This document shows, piece after piece, positions 1-9,341 of a stretch of DNA of 64,000 nucleotides (position 1 is the stretch's first letter; each line of letters opens with the position of its first letter). The position numbers were made by a program, and so were the translations under genes. The notes under the pieces were generated by a model. That model was not told where the DNA came from and did not search any database. It was given only the letters and a program-made list of their open reading frames with translations. Location: assembly GCA_017419165.1 (NCBI GenBank), contig JAFOLW010000030.1, positions 1 through 64,000 on the forward strand, read 5' to 3'. This stretch comes from Erysipelotrichaceae bacterium. GTDB taxonomy: Bacteria > Bacillota_I > Bacilli_A > Erysipelotrichales > Erysipelotrichaceae.

Positions 1-71
1 CGAGGATTTTATCATTGAAGATATTGTAAGAAAACATTCTTATCCCATACATTGACGTGTTATTTAGTTTT

Positions 72-88
72 GAAGGAGCAAGTCCTTC
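72..88 (+). other. Hairpin just upstream of 5S rRNA
   Basis: A 6-bp stem (72-77 with 83-88) around a 5-nt loop lies 2 nt before the 5S gene. It sits where rRNA operons carry processing stems between 23S and 5S. No 23S 3' end is visible in the first 70 bases, so the 23S gene, if present, ends outside the window. Confidence 0.4.
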
Positions 89-90
89 GA

Positions 91-205
91 TCCGGTGACA
101 ATGGAGAAGTGGTCACACCTGGTCCCATCTCGAACCCAGAAGTTAAGCACTTCATCGGCGAGCATAGCTACTCGTATGAATAGTGAATCAAGCACGTTGC
201 CGGTT
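91..205 (+). rRNA. rrf: 5S ribosomal RNA
   Basis: The segment carries the conserved 5S core (CCCATCTCGAAC followed by GAAGTTAAGC). The two ends pair to form helix I: CCGGTGAC at 92-99 pairs with GTTGCCGG at 196-203, giving 8 bp with one G-T wobble. The length of about 115 nt is normal. It is probably the last gene of an rRNA operon that lies to the left. A Rho-independent terminator follows at once. Confidence 0.95.
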
Positions 206-210
206 AAAGA

Positions 211-235
211 CCTCTACGATTGTAGAGGTTTTTTT
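211..235 (+). terminator. Terminator of the rRNA operon
   Basis: CCTCTAC (211-217) pairs with GTAGAGG (222-228) around a GATT loop and is followed by seven T. It ends the 5S transcript. Confidence 0.9.
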
Positions 236-248
236 ATGGAAAATGAGG

Positions 249-254
249 TATACT
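249..254 (+). promoter_or_regulatory. -10 box 9 nt before tsaE
   Basis: TATACT ends 9 nt before the tsaE ATG. There is no convincing -35 and no usable Shine-Dalgarno: the only AGGG lies 2 nt from the ATG. The expected transcription start is within 1-3 nt of the start codon. This is one of a series of such boxes in the window. Confidence 0.45.
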
Positions 255-263
255 GATAGGGCT

Positions 264-701
264 ATGATTACTAGAAATGAAAGCGAGACGATCCGCTTAG
301 GAAAAAAACTCGGTGAACTGCTTCCAAAAGGTTCGCTTGTCGCCTTGAAGGGGGACCTTGCCGGCGGGAAAACGACGTTCACGAAAGGCATCGGCCAGGC
401 ACTGGGTGTCAAGGAGGTCATCAATTCTCCCACATTCACGATCCTGAAGATCTATAACGGAAGCCTTCCTTTATACCATATCGACGCTTACCGGCTGGAA
501 AACAACGACTATGATCTTGGGATCTCCGAATACGAGGAGGAAGGCATCATGGTCATCGAATGGCCGGAATTCTATGAAAACTATCTTCCCGATGAATATC
601 TGGAAGTGAGATTTGAATATATTGACGATGATACCCGGGATATCTCTTTCGTTCCGCACGGAGACAAGTATCTTGAGATCGCAAAGGAGATGACATGCTG
701 A
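264..701 (+). CDS. tsaE: tRNA t6A biosynthesis ATPase TsaE
   Basis: TsaE is the P-loop ATPase that works with TsaB and TsaD to put the threonylcarbamoyl group on A37 of ANN-decoding tRNAs. The 145-residue protein has a Walker A motif at residues 30-37 (GDLAGGKT) and the family signatures NSPTFTI and YHIDAYRL. The ATG at 264 is chosen because the protein then begins at the normal family N-terminus. The reading frame is open further upstream, but that stretch runs through the 5S gene and its terminator. Its stop overlaps the tsaB start (ATGCTGA), so the t6A genes form one operon. Confidence 0.93.
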   Translation: MITRNESETIRLGKKLGELLPKGSLVALKGDLAGGKTTFTKGIGQALGVKEVINSPTFTILKIYNGSLPLYHIDAYRLENNDYDLGISEYEEEGIMVIEWPEFYENYLPDEYLEVRFEYIDDDTRDISFVPHGDKYLEIAKEMTC

Positions 702-1282
702 CACTGTGTATCGATACGGCTTATAAATATCTGACTTGTGTTCTGATCAGAGACGATCGGATCCTTTCTTCATATTGCAAGGAATGTTTCAAGAAACAGT
801 CGGAAGAAGTCTTCTCGGCTTTGGATGAAGTTTTTGAAAAAGCGGGAGTGCAGCGCCGTTCCATCGATTCGATCTGCATCACGAAAGGCCCCGGTTCCTA
901 CACCGGCGTGCGTATCGCCATGACGATCGCCAAAGTGATCGGTGAAACGCTTCCTTGCGATGTGTATACGATCTCGACATTGCGTTTATATGCGGCGGAC
1001 CGGTCCAACTGCATGGTCCTCATGGATGCCAGGGCAGACCGTGTATACTGCGGCGTCTATGACAAAGAAAAGATCGTTTCGCAAGATCAGGCGGTCGCAC
1101 TGAAAGATCTCGATATCAAAGACTGTCAGATCATCGGCGACGGCGCACTGGTCGGCAAAACAAATGACTATGGCGATATTCCGGAAGCCTTCCTGCGCAC
1201 GAAGGCTTATTGGGAGAAGGTCGATGCACTTCCTTATCTGACGCCGGAATATCTGAAAGAAAGCGAGAGTTACTACAGATGA
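695..1282 (+). CDS. tsaB: t6A complex dimerisation subunit TsaB
   Basis: TsaB is the inactive ASKHA-fold partner that forms a dimer with TsaD in the t6A complex. The 195-residue protein shows the family core TKGPGSYTGVR at residues 63-73, and an N-terminal IDTA in the phosphate-loop position. It lacks the metal-binding histidines found in TsaD. It overlaps tsaE by 7 nt and the following rimI-tsaD start by 4 nt (ATGA), which indicates translational coupling. It is slightly short for the family, with a reduced C-terminal part. Confidence 0.92.
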   Translation: MLTLCIDTAYKYLTCVLIRDDRILSSYCKECFKKQSEEVFSALDEVFEKAGVQRRSIDSICITKGPGSYTGVRIAMTIAKVIGETLPCDVYTISTLRLYAADRSNCMVLMDARADRVYCGVYDKEKIVSQDQAVALKDLDIKDCQIIGDGALVGKTNDYGDIPEAFLRTKAYWEKVDALPYLTPEYLKESESYYR

Positions 1283-2715
1283 TCGAACTTTTGAAAGAAG
1301 AGGACCTGGATCAGGTCCTGGAGATAGAAAACGAATCCTTCAGCAATCCGTGGTCGAGAAAGAACTTTTTGAGTGAGATCGCCAACAATGATCTTTCCGA
1401 GATCTATGTCGATATCGTTGACGGCGAGATCGTCGCATATGGCGACCTCTGGTATATGTTTGAGAACTGCGATCTGACCAAGATCGCCGTCAGGAAGGCG
1501 CAGCGTCATAAAGGCTACGGCCGCAAGATGATGAAACATCTGATCTCGGCAGCCAGAAGAAGAGGCTGTGAATTTATGCACCTGGAGGTCAATGTCAACA
1601 ACAAGGAAGCGCTCAGTCTGTATGAGAAAGACGGTTTTGAAGTCGTCCGGACCAGAAAAAGATATTATGAGAACGGTGACGATGCCTACGATATGATCCG
1701 CGGACTGCTGGGCGAAGAAGAACCGAAGAAGATCCTGGCGATCGAATCGAGCTGCGATGAGACAGCATGTGCGATCGTCGATGAGGAGCTCAATGTGTTA
1801 AGTTCGGTCGTCACTTCCCAGATCGACGTCCATGCGAGATTCGGCGGCGTCATTCCGGAAGTCGCTTCCCGCATGCATGTGGAACAGATCTCCACGATCA
1901 TCAAGGAAGCGATCGATAAGGCACAGGTCTCGATGGATGACATCGATGCGATCGCTTATACGATCGGCCCCGGCCTGATCGGTTCTCTGCATGTCGGAGC
2001 GATCGGTGCCAAATCTTTGGCGTTCTTCTATGACAAGCCTTTGATCGGTGTCCATCATCTCAAGGGTCACATCTTCATCAACGAGCTGATCAAGCCGCTG
2101 CAGTATCCGATGATGGCACTGGTCGTTTCGGGAGGTCATACCGAACTGGTCTATATCGAAAACGATCAGTCTTTCAAGATCATCGGCACGACCCTTGACG
2201 ATGCGATCGGAGAAGCTTACGACAAGGTCGCCAGAGTCATGAAGGAAGCCTATCCGGGCGGTCCGGTCATCGACCGTCTGGCAAAGACGGGAAAACCGCA
2301 TTATCAGCTGCCGACACCGAAAGTCGACGGACTGAATTTCTCGTTCTCCGGACTCAAGAACGCCGTATTGCAGCTGGTCAAGAAGGAAGAGAGCGCAGGC
2401 AATACGATCAATAAGGAAGATCTCGCTTATGCCTTCCAGGAAGTCGCCTTGAACACGCTGGTCAAAAAGACGAAGAGCGCGTTGGAACAATATCCATGCA
2501 AGTCTGTCGTCATCGCCGGCGGTGTTGCGGCAAATTCGAGACTCAGAGAACTGATGAAAGAGAATTTCGCGGATCACGATCTGATCCTGCCGCCGTTGAA
2601 ATACTGCACGGACAACGCTCTGATGATCGCCTGTGCGGCCGTTCATTATCTCAAGGCGGGAAAATTCGTCGGTTTCGATGCTTCCAGCATGCCTTCGATG
2701 TCGATCGAAGATTAG
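1279..2715 (+). CDS. tsaD: RimI-TsaD fusion: S18 acetyltransferase plus t6A transferase
   Basis: This single 478-residue ORF joins two enzymes. Residues 1 to about 143 are a GNAT acetyltransferase of the RimI type, with the acetyl-CoA loop near QRHKGYGRKM and the C-terminal NNKEALSLYEKDGF; RimI acetylates the N-terminus of ribosomal protein S18. From residue 150 comes a full-length TsaD of about 330 residues: KKILAIESSCDET, the metal-binding HHLKGH (His250 and His254) and AGGVAANSRL. TsaD transfers threonylcarbamoyl to tRNA A37. The linker is only about 8 residues (GLLGEEEP), and no stop or frameshift separates the domains. The start at 1279 overlaps the tsaB stop. An in-frame ATG exists at codon 139 but has no clear ribosome binding site. 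Confidence 0.93.
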   Translation: MIELLKEEDLDQVLEIENESFSNPWSRKNFLSEIANNDLSEIYVDIVDGEIVAYGDLWYMFENCDLTKIAVRKAQRHKGYGRKMMKHLISAARRRGCEFMHLEVNVNNKEALSLYEKDGFEVVRTRKRYYENGDDAYDMIRGLLGEEEPKKILAIESSCDETACAIVDEELNVLSSVVTSQIDVHARFGGVIPEVASRMHVEQISTIIKEAIDKAQVSMDDIDAIAYTIGPGLIGSLHVGAIGAKSLAFFYDKPLIGVHHLKGHIFINELIKPLQYPMMALVVSGGHTELVYIENDQSFKIIGTTLDDAIGEAYDKVARVMKEAYPGGPVIDRLAKTGKPHYQLPTPKVDGLNFSFSGLKNAVLQLVKKEESAGNTINKEDLAYAFQEVALNTLVKKTKSALEQYPCKSVVIAGGVAANSRLRELMKENFADHDLILPPLKYCTDNALMIACAAVHYLKAGKFVGFDASSMPSMSIED

Positions 2716-2732
2716 TTAAACTAAGTAAAGAA

Positions 2733-2761
2733 TTCACAAATAGCGATAAATTATATAAAAT
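2733..2761 (+). promoter_or_regulatory. rex promoter, leaderless layout
   Basis: TTCACA (2733-2738), a 17-bp spacer and TAAAAT (2756-2761) make a good sigma-A promoter. The -10 ends 6 nt before the rex ATG, so transcription should begin at or next to the start codon. There is no Shine-Dalgarno. The -35 contains TTCACAA, a half of the Rex operator consensus, but no full palindrome. Confidence 0.6.
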
Positions 2762-2767
2762 AAGTCT

Positions 2768-3391
2768 ATGGCAGAAATATCGAAAGCGACACTTCGCCGC
2801 TATCCGGTCTATCTGAAGGCACTGCGCAAGCTTTCGCAGAACGGCATCAAGAGGATCAAATCGAGCGAACTGTCGGAATATGTCGACATCAAAGCAACGA
2901 CGATCCGTCATGATTTTTCTTTGATCGGACAGTTGGGCAAACAGGGATACGGCTACGACATCGATGAGCTGATCTCGATCTTTGCCGATGCGCTCGGCGA
3001 AGATTATGACGGAGAGATGATCCTGATCGGCGTCGGCCGGCTCGGCAAGGCCATACTGAATTATAACAACTGGAATCATGTCGCCGGAGAGATCGTCTGT
3101 GCGTTCGATCTCAAACCGGAAGTCCGGAACCAGGATCTGCAGGTCAATGTGCCGGTCTATCATATCTCGCAGCTGAAGGAGAAGTTTCCGAAAGGATGCG
3201 AGATCGCGATCTTATGCATTCCTTCGGGAGCGCAGGAGATCGTTGACGAACTTCATGAACTGGGGATCAAGGGGATCGTCAATTTCACAAGGGAACACTT
3301 TGTGCTTCCCGAGGGGATGATCAAGAGCGACGTCGATGTCGTATCGACGATCGAAGAACTGCTGTTTGAAGTCAATTCTATGAATAAATAG
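2768..3391 (+). CDS. rex: Redox-sensing transcriptional repressor Rex
   Basis: Rex senses the NADH/NAD+ ratio and represses fermentation and respiration genes. The 207-residue protein has an N-terminal winged-helix domain (about 1-75, with KATTIRHDFSLIGQLGKQG) and a Rossmann NAD(H) domain with GVGRLG at 88-93. The C-terminal helix that swaps between subunits is present. The start cannot move downstream without losing the conserved ISKAT N-terminus. It lies between the t6A genes and asnS, as part of a Bacillus-like neighbourhood. Confidence 0.95.
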   Translation: MAEISKATLRRYPVYLKALRKLSQNGIKRIKSSELSEYVDIKATTIRHDFSLIGQLGKQGYGYDIDELISIFADALGEDYDGEMILIGVGRLGKAILNYNNWNHVAGEIVCAFDLKPEVRNQDLQVNVPVYHISQLKEKFPKGCEIAILCIPSGAQEIVDELHELGIKGIVNFTREHFVLPEGMIKSDVDVVSTIEELLFEVNSMNK

Positions 3392-3400
3392 GGGGTTTAT

Positions 3401-4780
3401 ATGGATTTATATTTCGCAAGAGAACTGTATGAGATGTCACTCAACGCTTCCGATATGGAACTTGACCAGCTGGAATATGTTGCTGTTGAAGGCTGGGTCA
3501 GGACCAACCGTGACAACGGTCAGGTCGGTTTCATCGAGCTCAATGACGGTTCGTATTTCAAGAACATTCAGATCGTCTACGGTCCGGAACTCGCGAATCA
3601 TGAAGAAGTCTCGCATCTTCTGACCGGTTCTGCGATCTATGTCATCGGCAAGTTCATCCTGACACCGGAAAACAAACAGCCGTTCGAGATCAAGGCGACT
3701 TCGATCGAAGTCGAAGGGGCATCTTCCGAAACTTATCCTTTACAGAAAAAGAGACATTCTTTTGAATTCTTGCGCGAGATCCCGCACCTGCGTCCGCGTA
3801 CCAATACGTTCATGGCGGTCTTCAGAGTCCGTTCGGCACTGGCGATGGCGATCCATGAATTTTTCCAGGGACAGGGTTTCGTATATGTCCATACGCCGAT
3901 CATTACCGGCAACGATGCGGAAGGCGCAGGCGAAGTCTTTACCGTCACGACGAGAGAAGACAACAAATACGAAGAGGATTTCTTCGGCAAGCACGCCTCT
4001 CTGACGGTTTCCGGCCAGCTCCATGTCGAAGCTTTCGCCATGGCGTTCCGCGATGTCTACACGTTCGGTCCGACGTTCCGTTCGGAGAATTCCAACACCA
4101 AGACACACGCATCCGAATTTTGGATGATCGAGCCGGAGATCGCTTTTGCCGATCTGGAAGATGATATGCAGCTGATCGAAGACATGGTCAAGTATTGCAT
4201 CGAATATGTCCGCAAAGAATGCCCGAGAGAGCTTGAATTTTTCAACAACATGATCGACAAGACCTTATTGGAAAGACTCGATCACGTCTACAATTCTACG
4301 TTCCGCCGCATGCCTTATACCGAGGCGATCGATATCTTGCTGAAAGCACCGGTGGAATTTGAAAACAAAGTCTCCTGGGGCATGGATCTCAACACCGAAC
4401 ATGAACGCTATCTGTCGGAACAGGTCGTCAAGGGACCGGTCTTCCTGACGGATTATCCGAAAGACATCAAGGCCTTCTACATGCGTCTCAATGACGACGG
4501 CAAGACCGTCGCCGCTTGCGACCTTTTGGTCCCGCATGTCGGCGAGCTGGTCGGCGGTTCTCAGCGTGAGGAACGTCTCGACCTGCTGGAAAAGAGGATG
4601 GACGAACTCGGAATGGACAAGGACGGTTACCAGTGGTACCTCGATTTGCGCAGATACGGCGGCTGCAAGCATGCGGGCTTCGGTCTGGGCTTTGAGAGGA
4701 TGGTCATGTATCTGACCGGTATGGAGAACATCAGAGATGTCCTGCCTTATCCGCGTACACCGAAGAATCTTATTTATTGA
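3401..4780 (+). CDS. asnS: Asparaginyl-tRNA synthetase
   Basis: AsnS charges tRNA-Asn with asparagine. The 459-residue class IIb enzyme has an N-terminal OB-fold anticodon-binding domain (about 1-115, [19 protein letters not shown]), then the catalytic domain with motif 2 ([13 protein letters not shown]) and motif 3 ([12 protein letters not shown]) near the C-terminus. AGGGGG lies before the ATG. It follows rex by 9 nt and precedes the ABC-F gene by 3 nt, so all are probably co-transcribed. A biosynthetic asnA lies at 18644. Confidence 0.96.
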   Translation: MDLYFARELYEMSLNASDMELDQLEYVAVEGWVRTNRDNGQVGFIELNDGSYFKNIQIVYGPELANHEEVSHLLTGSAIYVIGKFILTPENKQPFEIKATSIEVEGASSETYPLQKKRHSFEFLREIPHLRPRTNTFMAVFRVRSALAMAIHEFFQGQGFVYVHTPIITGNDAEGAGEVFTVTTREDNKYEEDFFGKHASLTVSGQLHVEAFAMAFRDVYTFGPTFRSENSNTKTHASEFWMIEPEIAFADLEDDMQLIEDMVKYCIEYVRKECPRELEFFNNMIDKTLLERLDHVYNSTFRRMPYTEAIDILLKAPVEFENKVSWGMDLNTEHERYLSEQVVKGPVFLTDYPKDIKAFYMRLNDDGKTVAACDLLVPHVGELVGGSQREERLDLLEKRMDELGMDKDGYQWYLDLRRYGGCKHAGFGLGFERMVMYLTGMENIRDVLPYPRTPKNLIY

Positions 4781-4783
4781 TAA

Positions 4784-6649
4784 ATGATCGTACAGATTTC
4801 AGACGGCACCGTTTTTTTCGGTGCCAATGATGTATTTGAAAATATCGACTTTACCGTGAACGAGAACGAAAGGATCGCTCTGGTAGGCCGCAACGGGAGT
4901 GGTAAGACCACTCTTTTAAAAGTGCTCACGGGAGAATGTGAGCTCTCTTCCGGTCAGCTGATCAAGGCCAACAAGACGACGATCTCTTATCTGAAGCAGA
5001 ATGCGCTCGCCTTGTCGGAAGAGACCGTACGCGAAGTCTTCGACGGTGTCTTCAGCCGGATCAAGGAACTTGAAAAGCAGATCGAAGAGATCTCTAAGCA
5101 GATGGAAAACGATCATGACGAGAAGCTGATCGAGAAGTATGCGAAGCTGGAAGAAGACTACAAGTATGCCGGAGGCTATACCTATCATTCGGAGATGCTT
5201 TCGGTGCTCAACGGCTTCGGTTTCAAGGAAGCGGATCTTGACCGCAAGGTCTCTTCGTTCTCGGGCGGTGAGAAGACCAAGATCGCTTTTGCCGGTCTGC
5301 TTTTGTCCAAACCGGATCTGCTGCTGCTGGACGAGCCGACCAATCACCTCGATCTTTCGACGATCGAGTGGCTGGAAAATTATCTGGCCAAATACAAGAA
5401 GGCGATGGTCATCGTTTCTCACGACCGTGTCTTCCTTGACCGCAGCGTCAATGTGGTCTACGAACTCGAATACGGCGGGATCAAGCGCTATGCCGGCAAT
5501 TATTCCAGTTTCGTCGAACAGAAAAAGAATGATCTGATCCGTCAGGAAGCAGCCTACCGCAGACAGCAGAAGGACATCAAACGTCTTGAGGAACTGATCG
5601 AAAAGTTCCGTTACAAGAAGAATAAAGCGGCTTTCGCTCAGTCCAAGATCAAATATCTGGAACGGATGGATAAGATCGACGATCCCAAGAAAGCCGATAC
5701 CAAGGCTTTCAAGGCAAAGTTCACCTGCGGTGTCCGCGGCGGCAAGAACGTATTGAGCCTCGACCACTTCAAAGTCGGCTATGACAAGCCGTTGGCGGAA
5801 GTGAGCCTGGAGATACAGAGAGGGGAGAGGATCTGCGTCATGGGCGACAACGGCACCGGCAAGTCGACGCTGCTGAAGTCGATCATCGGCGAAGTCGAAC
5901 CTTTGGGCGGCTATATGATGCTGGGGCATCAGATCCAGATCGCTTACTTCGACCAGAACCTGGCGAATTTCCACAGCGGCAATACCGTATTGGAAGAACT
6001 GTGGAACGATTATCCCGATCTCGACATGTATAAGGTGCGTTCCGTCTTGGGCGCTTTCCTGTTCACTTCCGATGAAGTCTTCAAGGAAGTCAACGTCTTA
6101 TCGGGCGGAGAGAAGGTCCGGCTTTCCTTAGCCAAACTGATGATGAAAAAGGCCAACTTCCTCATCCTGGATGAGCCGACCAACCATCTCGACATCATCT
6201 CCAAGGAAGCTCTGGAGAATGCCCTCAACGAATATGACGGGACGATCTTGTTCGTATCCCACGACAGATACTTCATCAGAAAGATCGCGACTTCCTGTCT
6301 GGTCATCGATGAAGACAAGGTGACTTATTATCCTGACGGCTACAAGGATTATATCGATGTCAAAGTCAAGGAAGAAGTCAGCAAGCCCAAACAGGAAAAG
6401 AATGAAAAACCGTTGAAAGAGATCAAGCAGAAGCCGAAGTACAATCTGAAGCGTCTGGAGAACGAGATCTCTTTGATGGAAGATATACTGGAAGATAAGC
6501 GGGCACTTCGCTACGAACCGGAATATTACCAGGACATGAAGAAGATGGCGGAACTCGACGATGAGATCGACGAGATCCACAACCAGATCCACGCTCTGGA
6601 GGAGAAGTGGGAAGAAGCGATGTTGTATGAAGAAGAAAAGAACAAGTAG
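4784..6649 (+). CDS. ABC-F family ATPase (YdiF type)
   Basis: ABC-F proteins are soluble twin-ATPase factors that act on the ribosome E site during translation or antibiotic stress. The 621-residue protein has two ABC domains: Walker A GRNGSGKT at 35-42 and GDNGTGKS at 354-361, each with an SGGEK signature and the LLLDEPTNHLD / LILDEPTNHLD Walker B. A linker lies between them, and a charged C-terminal coiled coil covers about the last 90 residues. There are no membrane segments. The position next to the t6A and rex genes matches ydiF of Bacillus. The start lies 3 nt after asnS. Confidence 0.9.
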   Translation: MIVQISDGTVFFGANDVFENIDFTVNENERIALVGRNGSGKTTLLKVLTGECELSSGQLIKANKTTISYLKQNALALSEETVREVFDGVFSRIKELEKQIEEISKQMENDHDEKLIEKYAKLEEDYKYAGGYTYHSEMLSVLNGFGFKEADLDRKVSSFSGGEKTKIAFAGLLLSKPDLLLLDEPTNHLDLSTIEWLENYLAKYKKAMVIVSHDRVFLDRSVNVVYELEYGGIKRYAGNYSSFVEQKKNDLIRQEAAYRRQQKDIKRLEELIEKFRYKKNKAAFAQSKIKYLERMDKIDDPKKADTKAFKAKFTCGVRGGKNVLSLDHFKVGYDKPLAEVSLEIQRGERICVMGDNGTGKSTLLKSIIGEVEPLGGYMMLGHQIQIAYFDQNLANFHSGNTVLEELWNDYPDLDMYKVRSVLGAFLFTSDEVFKEVNVLSGGEKVRLSLAKLMMKKANFLILDEPTNHLDIISKEALENALNEYDGTILFVSHDRYFIRKIATSCLVIDEDKVTYYPDGYKDYIDVKVKEEVSKPKQEKNEKPLKEIKQKPKYNLKRLENEISLMEDILEDKRALRYEPEYYQDMKKMAELDDEIDEIHNQIHALEEKWEEAMLYEEEKNK

Positions 6650-6660
6650 GAGGAGTGAAA

Positions 6661-8043
6661 ATGCTTGATAAATTTGTGAAATCAAGGATCCCCGACGCCA
6701 AAAAGCTGGTCGAAGACCTGGGAAAGTCGTTCGACTACGTGTCGATCCTCGGCACTTGCGTCAACACCAAGCGGATCTCGGTCTCGACGAGGATCAATTC
6801 GCTCGATGAAGTGGACAACGAGTGCGGTTTCGTCATCAAGGTCTACAGGGACGGCCGTTACAGCGAATATTCCTGCAACGATATCCGCGGTCTGAAGGCT
6901 GCGTCAATCAGGAATGCCGTGAAGCTCGATGAAGTCTATTCCAAAGACTTCAAAGTCAAGATGCTGGAAGAACAGCCGCACGTTGAAGACTTCCTCAGGG
7001 AAGATCCTTCCAAGCTGTCCAATAAGCAGATCATCGACAGGCTTTCCGCCGTCAAGGACGAACTGCACAAGAAAGAAAGCCGTCTGATCAATGTCAATAC
7101 GGCCTATGTGAAGCGTCAGACGTCCAAGATCTTCGTTTCCAAGAAGAAGTGTCTGAGCCAGAAATATGACTGGATCAACGTGATGCTGATGACGGTGGTC
7201 AGAGACGGGGACAACATCAAGTCCAATTACTCCGCTCAGGGCGAAGCGGATTCCGGCATGGCTCTGGATAAATTCGCCGAAGAAGCGGATGATGTCTTGA
7301 ACATCGCCGTGAAGATGCTCGACGCAAGACCGGTCGTACCGGGCAAGTATACGATCATCACCGATCCTTCGATCTCCGGACTGATCGCTCATGAAGCGTT
7401 CGGCCACGGCGTGGAGATGGACATGTTCGTCAAGAACAGAGCGAAAGCCGTCGATTATGTCGGCAAATATGTCGCTTCACCGCTGGTCGACATGTATGAC
7501 GGTGCTGCCAGCTGCCTTTCAGCCGCATCGTATTTCTTCGATGACGACGGTGTCGAAGCCCACAATACGCAGATCATCAAGAAGGGCATCCTGCAGACGG
7601 GGATCTCCGACAGCCTGAGTGCCATGGAGCTCGGCAGCGAGCCGACGGGAAACGGCAGGAGACAGGATTACCAGCGTAAAGTCTACACCCGCATGACCAA
7701 CACGTGGTTCGGTCCGGGCAAAGACAAATATGAAGATATGATCAAGTCCGTGAAACACGGCTATCTCCTTTGTCAGACCAACAACGGCATGGAAGATCCG
7801 AAGAACTGGCAGATCCAGTGCACAGCTTCTTACGGTCTGGAGATCAAAGACGGAGAATTCACCGGTGAGATGATCGCTCCGGTCGTCATTTCCGGCTATG
7901 TCATCGACCTGCTCAATTCGATCTCGATGGTCTCGGACGAAGTGACGGTCCACGGATCCGGCATGTGCGGCAAGGGCCATAAGGAATGGGTCTACGTATC
8001 TGACGGCGGCCCGTATCTGAAAGCGGAGGCGAAATTAGGATGA
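6661..8043 (+). CDS. tldD: Metalloprotease TldD
   Basis: TldD is the catalytic subunit of the TldD/TldE protease, a zinc enzyme that degrades or trims unfolded peptides; in other bacteria it matures peptides such as microcin B17. The 460-residue protein contains the HExxxH zinc motif as HEAFGH at residues 244-249. The ATG at 6661 is preferred over a GTG at 6655 because AGGAGG (6648-6653) gives a spacing of 7 nt. Its stop overlaps the tldE start. No small precursor-peptide gene is visible next to it. Confidence 0.93.
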   Translation: MLDKFVKSRIPDAKKLVEDLGKSFDYVSILGTCVNTKRISVSTRINSLDEVDNECGFVIKVYRDGRYSEYSCNDIRGLKAASIRNAVKLDEVYSKDFKVKMLEEQPHVEDFLREDPSKLSNKQIIDRLSAVKDELHKKESRLINVNTAYVKRQTSKIFVSKKKCLSQKYDWINVMLMTVVRDGDNIKSNYSAQGEADSGMALDKFAEEADDVLNIAVKMLDARPVVPGKYTIITDPSISGLIAHEAFGHGVEMDMFVKNRAKAVDYVGKYVASPLVDMYDGAASCLSAASYFFDDDGVEAHNTQIIKKGILQTGISDSLSAMELGSEPTGNGRRQDYQRKVYTRMTNTWFGPGKDKYEDMIKSVKHGYLLCQTNNGMEDPKNWQIQCTASYGLEIKDGEFTGEMIAPVVISGYVIDLLNSISMVSDEVTVHGSGMCGKGHKEWVYVSDGGPYLKAEAKLG

Positions 8044-9308
8044 TGAAGAGATCTGAGATATTAGCATGTCTGAAAGCGAACAAAAACATCAGCGCATACG
8101 AACTGAACATCCTCGATAAGGATTCCCGGGAGCTGTTCTACGTCCTCGATCATCTCGAGATCAACCGTGCCGTCAAAGTGAAGACGGTATCGGTCAAAGT
8201 CTATGTATCCGATCAGAGATCGACCGGTGTCTCGACGCTCGTCGTGACGGCGGCCGATGATCAAAAGTCGCTGGCTTCCAAACTGTCCAAAGCCGTGACG
8301 AGAGCCAAGGCAGCAAAGAATCCTTACTATCCGCTTGCCGAAAAGAAAGAGAACCTCAAGGATACAGGTGCGGATAAGAAGGATCTCAACAAGGTCGCAT
8401 CCAGGGTGGCCAAAGCCGTCTTCAAGGCAGACGTCTATAAGAACGGCTGGATCAATTCGACCGAGATCTTCGTCTCGCGGTTCAAAGAAGAATTCATCAA
8501 TTCCAACGGTGTCGATCATGTTTCAAACAGCTTCAAGATCGAAGTGGAGTGCATCCCGACCTGGTCGAACAAGAAAGAGGAATTCGAGCTTTATAAATTC
8601 TTTGAGTCCAACAAGGAAGACTATAAGAAGATCACGGAAGAGATCGACGAGATACTGAATCTTGCCAAGGCGCGTTCGGCTGCCAAGACATTGAAAGATG
8701 TCAAGCTTCCGGAAGATCTGAAAGTCCTGGTCAAGAACGATATGCTGGAAAACATCGTCCGCTGTTTTGCGTCCGATCTGAATTACCGTTCCGCTTTCAT
8801 GCATGACAACCACTACAGCAAAGGCGACAAAGTCTCCGAGACGCTTTTCGATCTGACGATGAGACCTTCGATCGCCGGCTGCGGGGCATCGCGAAGATTC
8901 GATTCGCACGGTACGCTGTTAAGTCCGGTGAAACTGATCTCCAAAGGCGTCGTGAAGAACACCTACGGCGATATACAGTTCGGCTACTACAATAAGGAAG
9001 AGAAGATCTCCGGCAATCTGCCGGTGGCACAGATCAAGGCGGAAGGCGTCGAATACAAGAAGAAACCGCATCTGATCATCGAAAACTTCTCTTCGCCGCA
9101 GCTGGAATCCGATTCCGGATACTGGGGCGGAGAAGTCCGGCTTGCCAGATATTTCGACGGCAAGAAATATATCCCTTTGACCGGTTTTTCGATCGCCGGC
9201 AATATCTACGAAGACATCAGGAACGTGAAGTTTTCCAAGGAAGAAGGACAGACTTCCCGTTACAAAGGTCCGAAGTATATGATCTTTGAAGGGATCAAGA
9301 TCTCGTAA
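8040..9308 (+). CDS. tldE: TldE/PmbA subunit of the TldD/E protease
   Basis: TldE (PmbA) is the non-catalytic partner of TldD and lacks the HExxxH motif. The 422-residue protein shows family features such as the C-terminal GYWGGEVRLARYFD and the TGFSIAGNI segment. Translation is coupled to tldD by ATGA; a second ATG at 8043 is an alternative start. GGAGG lies 10 nt before 8040. Confidence 0.9.
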   Translation: MMKRSEILACLKANKNISAYELNILDKDSRELFYVLDHLEINRAVKVKTVSVKVYVSDQRSTGVSTLVVTAADDQKSLASKLSKAVTRAKAAKNPYYPLAEKKENLKDTGADKKDLNKVASRVAKAVFKADVYKNGWINSTEIFVSRFKEEFINSNGVDHVSNSFKIEVECIPTWSNKKEEFELYKFFESNKEDYKKITEEIDEILNLAKARSAAKTLKDVKLPEDLKVLVKNDMLENIVRCFASDLNYRSAFMHDNHYSKGDKVSETLFDLTMRPSIAGCGASRRFDSHGTLLSPVKLISKGVVKNTYGDIQFGYYNKEEKISGNLPVAQIKAEGVEYKKKPHLIIENFSSPQLESDSGYWGGEVRLARYFDGKKYIPLTGFSIAGNIYEDIRNVKFSKEEGQTSRYKGPKYMIFEGIKIS

Positions 9309-9320
9309 GTTTTAAATCGA

Positions 9321-9341
9321 GCATCGTTCAGCGAATGATGC
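9321..9341 (+). other. Hairpin downstream of tldE
   Basis: GCATCGTTC (9321-9329) pairs with GAATGATGC (9333-9341) around an AGC loop: 9 bp with one G-T pair. No T-run follows, so it is not a typical terminator. With the terminator at 9442 it brackets about 100 nt with no convincing ORF. Confidence 0.4.

Noticed and set aside
1798-2646. A 282-codon open frame antisense to tsaD
   Set aside because: It lies fully inside a conserved gene on the other strand, and its composition (many Arg, Asp, Gln) is typical of a shadow frame.
2733-2739. Full Rex operator in the rex promoter
   Set aside because: Only the half site TTCACAA is clear. The other half is too degenerate to call autoregulation from sequence.
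4916-5974. A 352-codon open frame antisense to the ABC-F gene
   Set aside because: The plus strand is a clear ABC-F protein with all motifs. The antisense frame has no start signal or family motif and is a by-product of codon bias.
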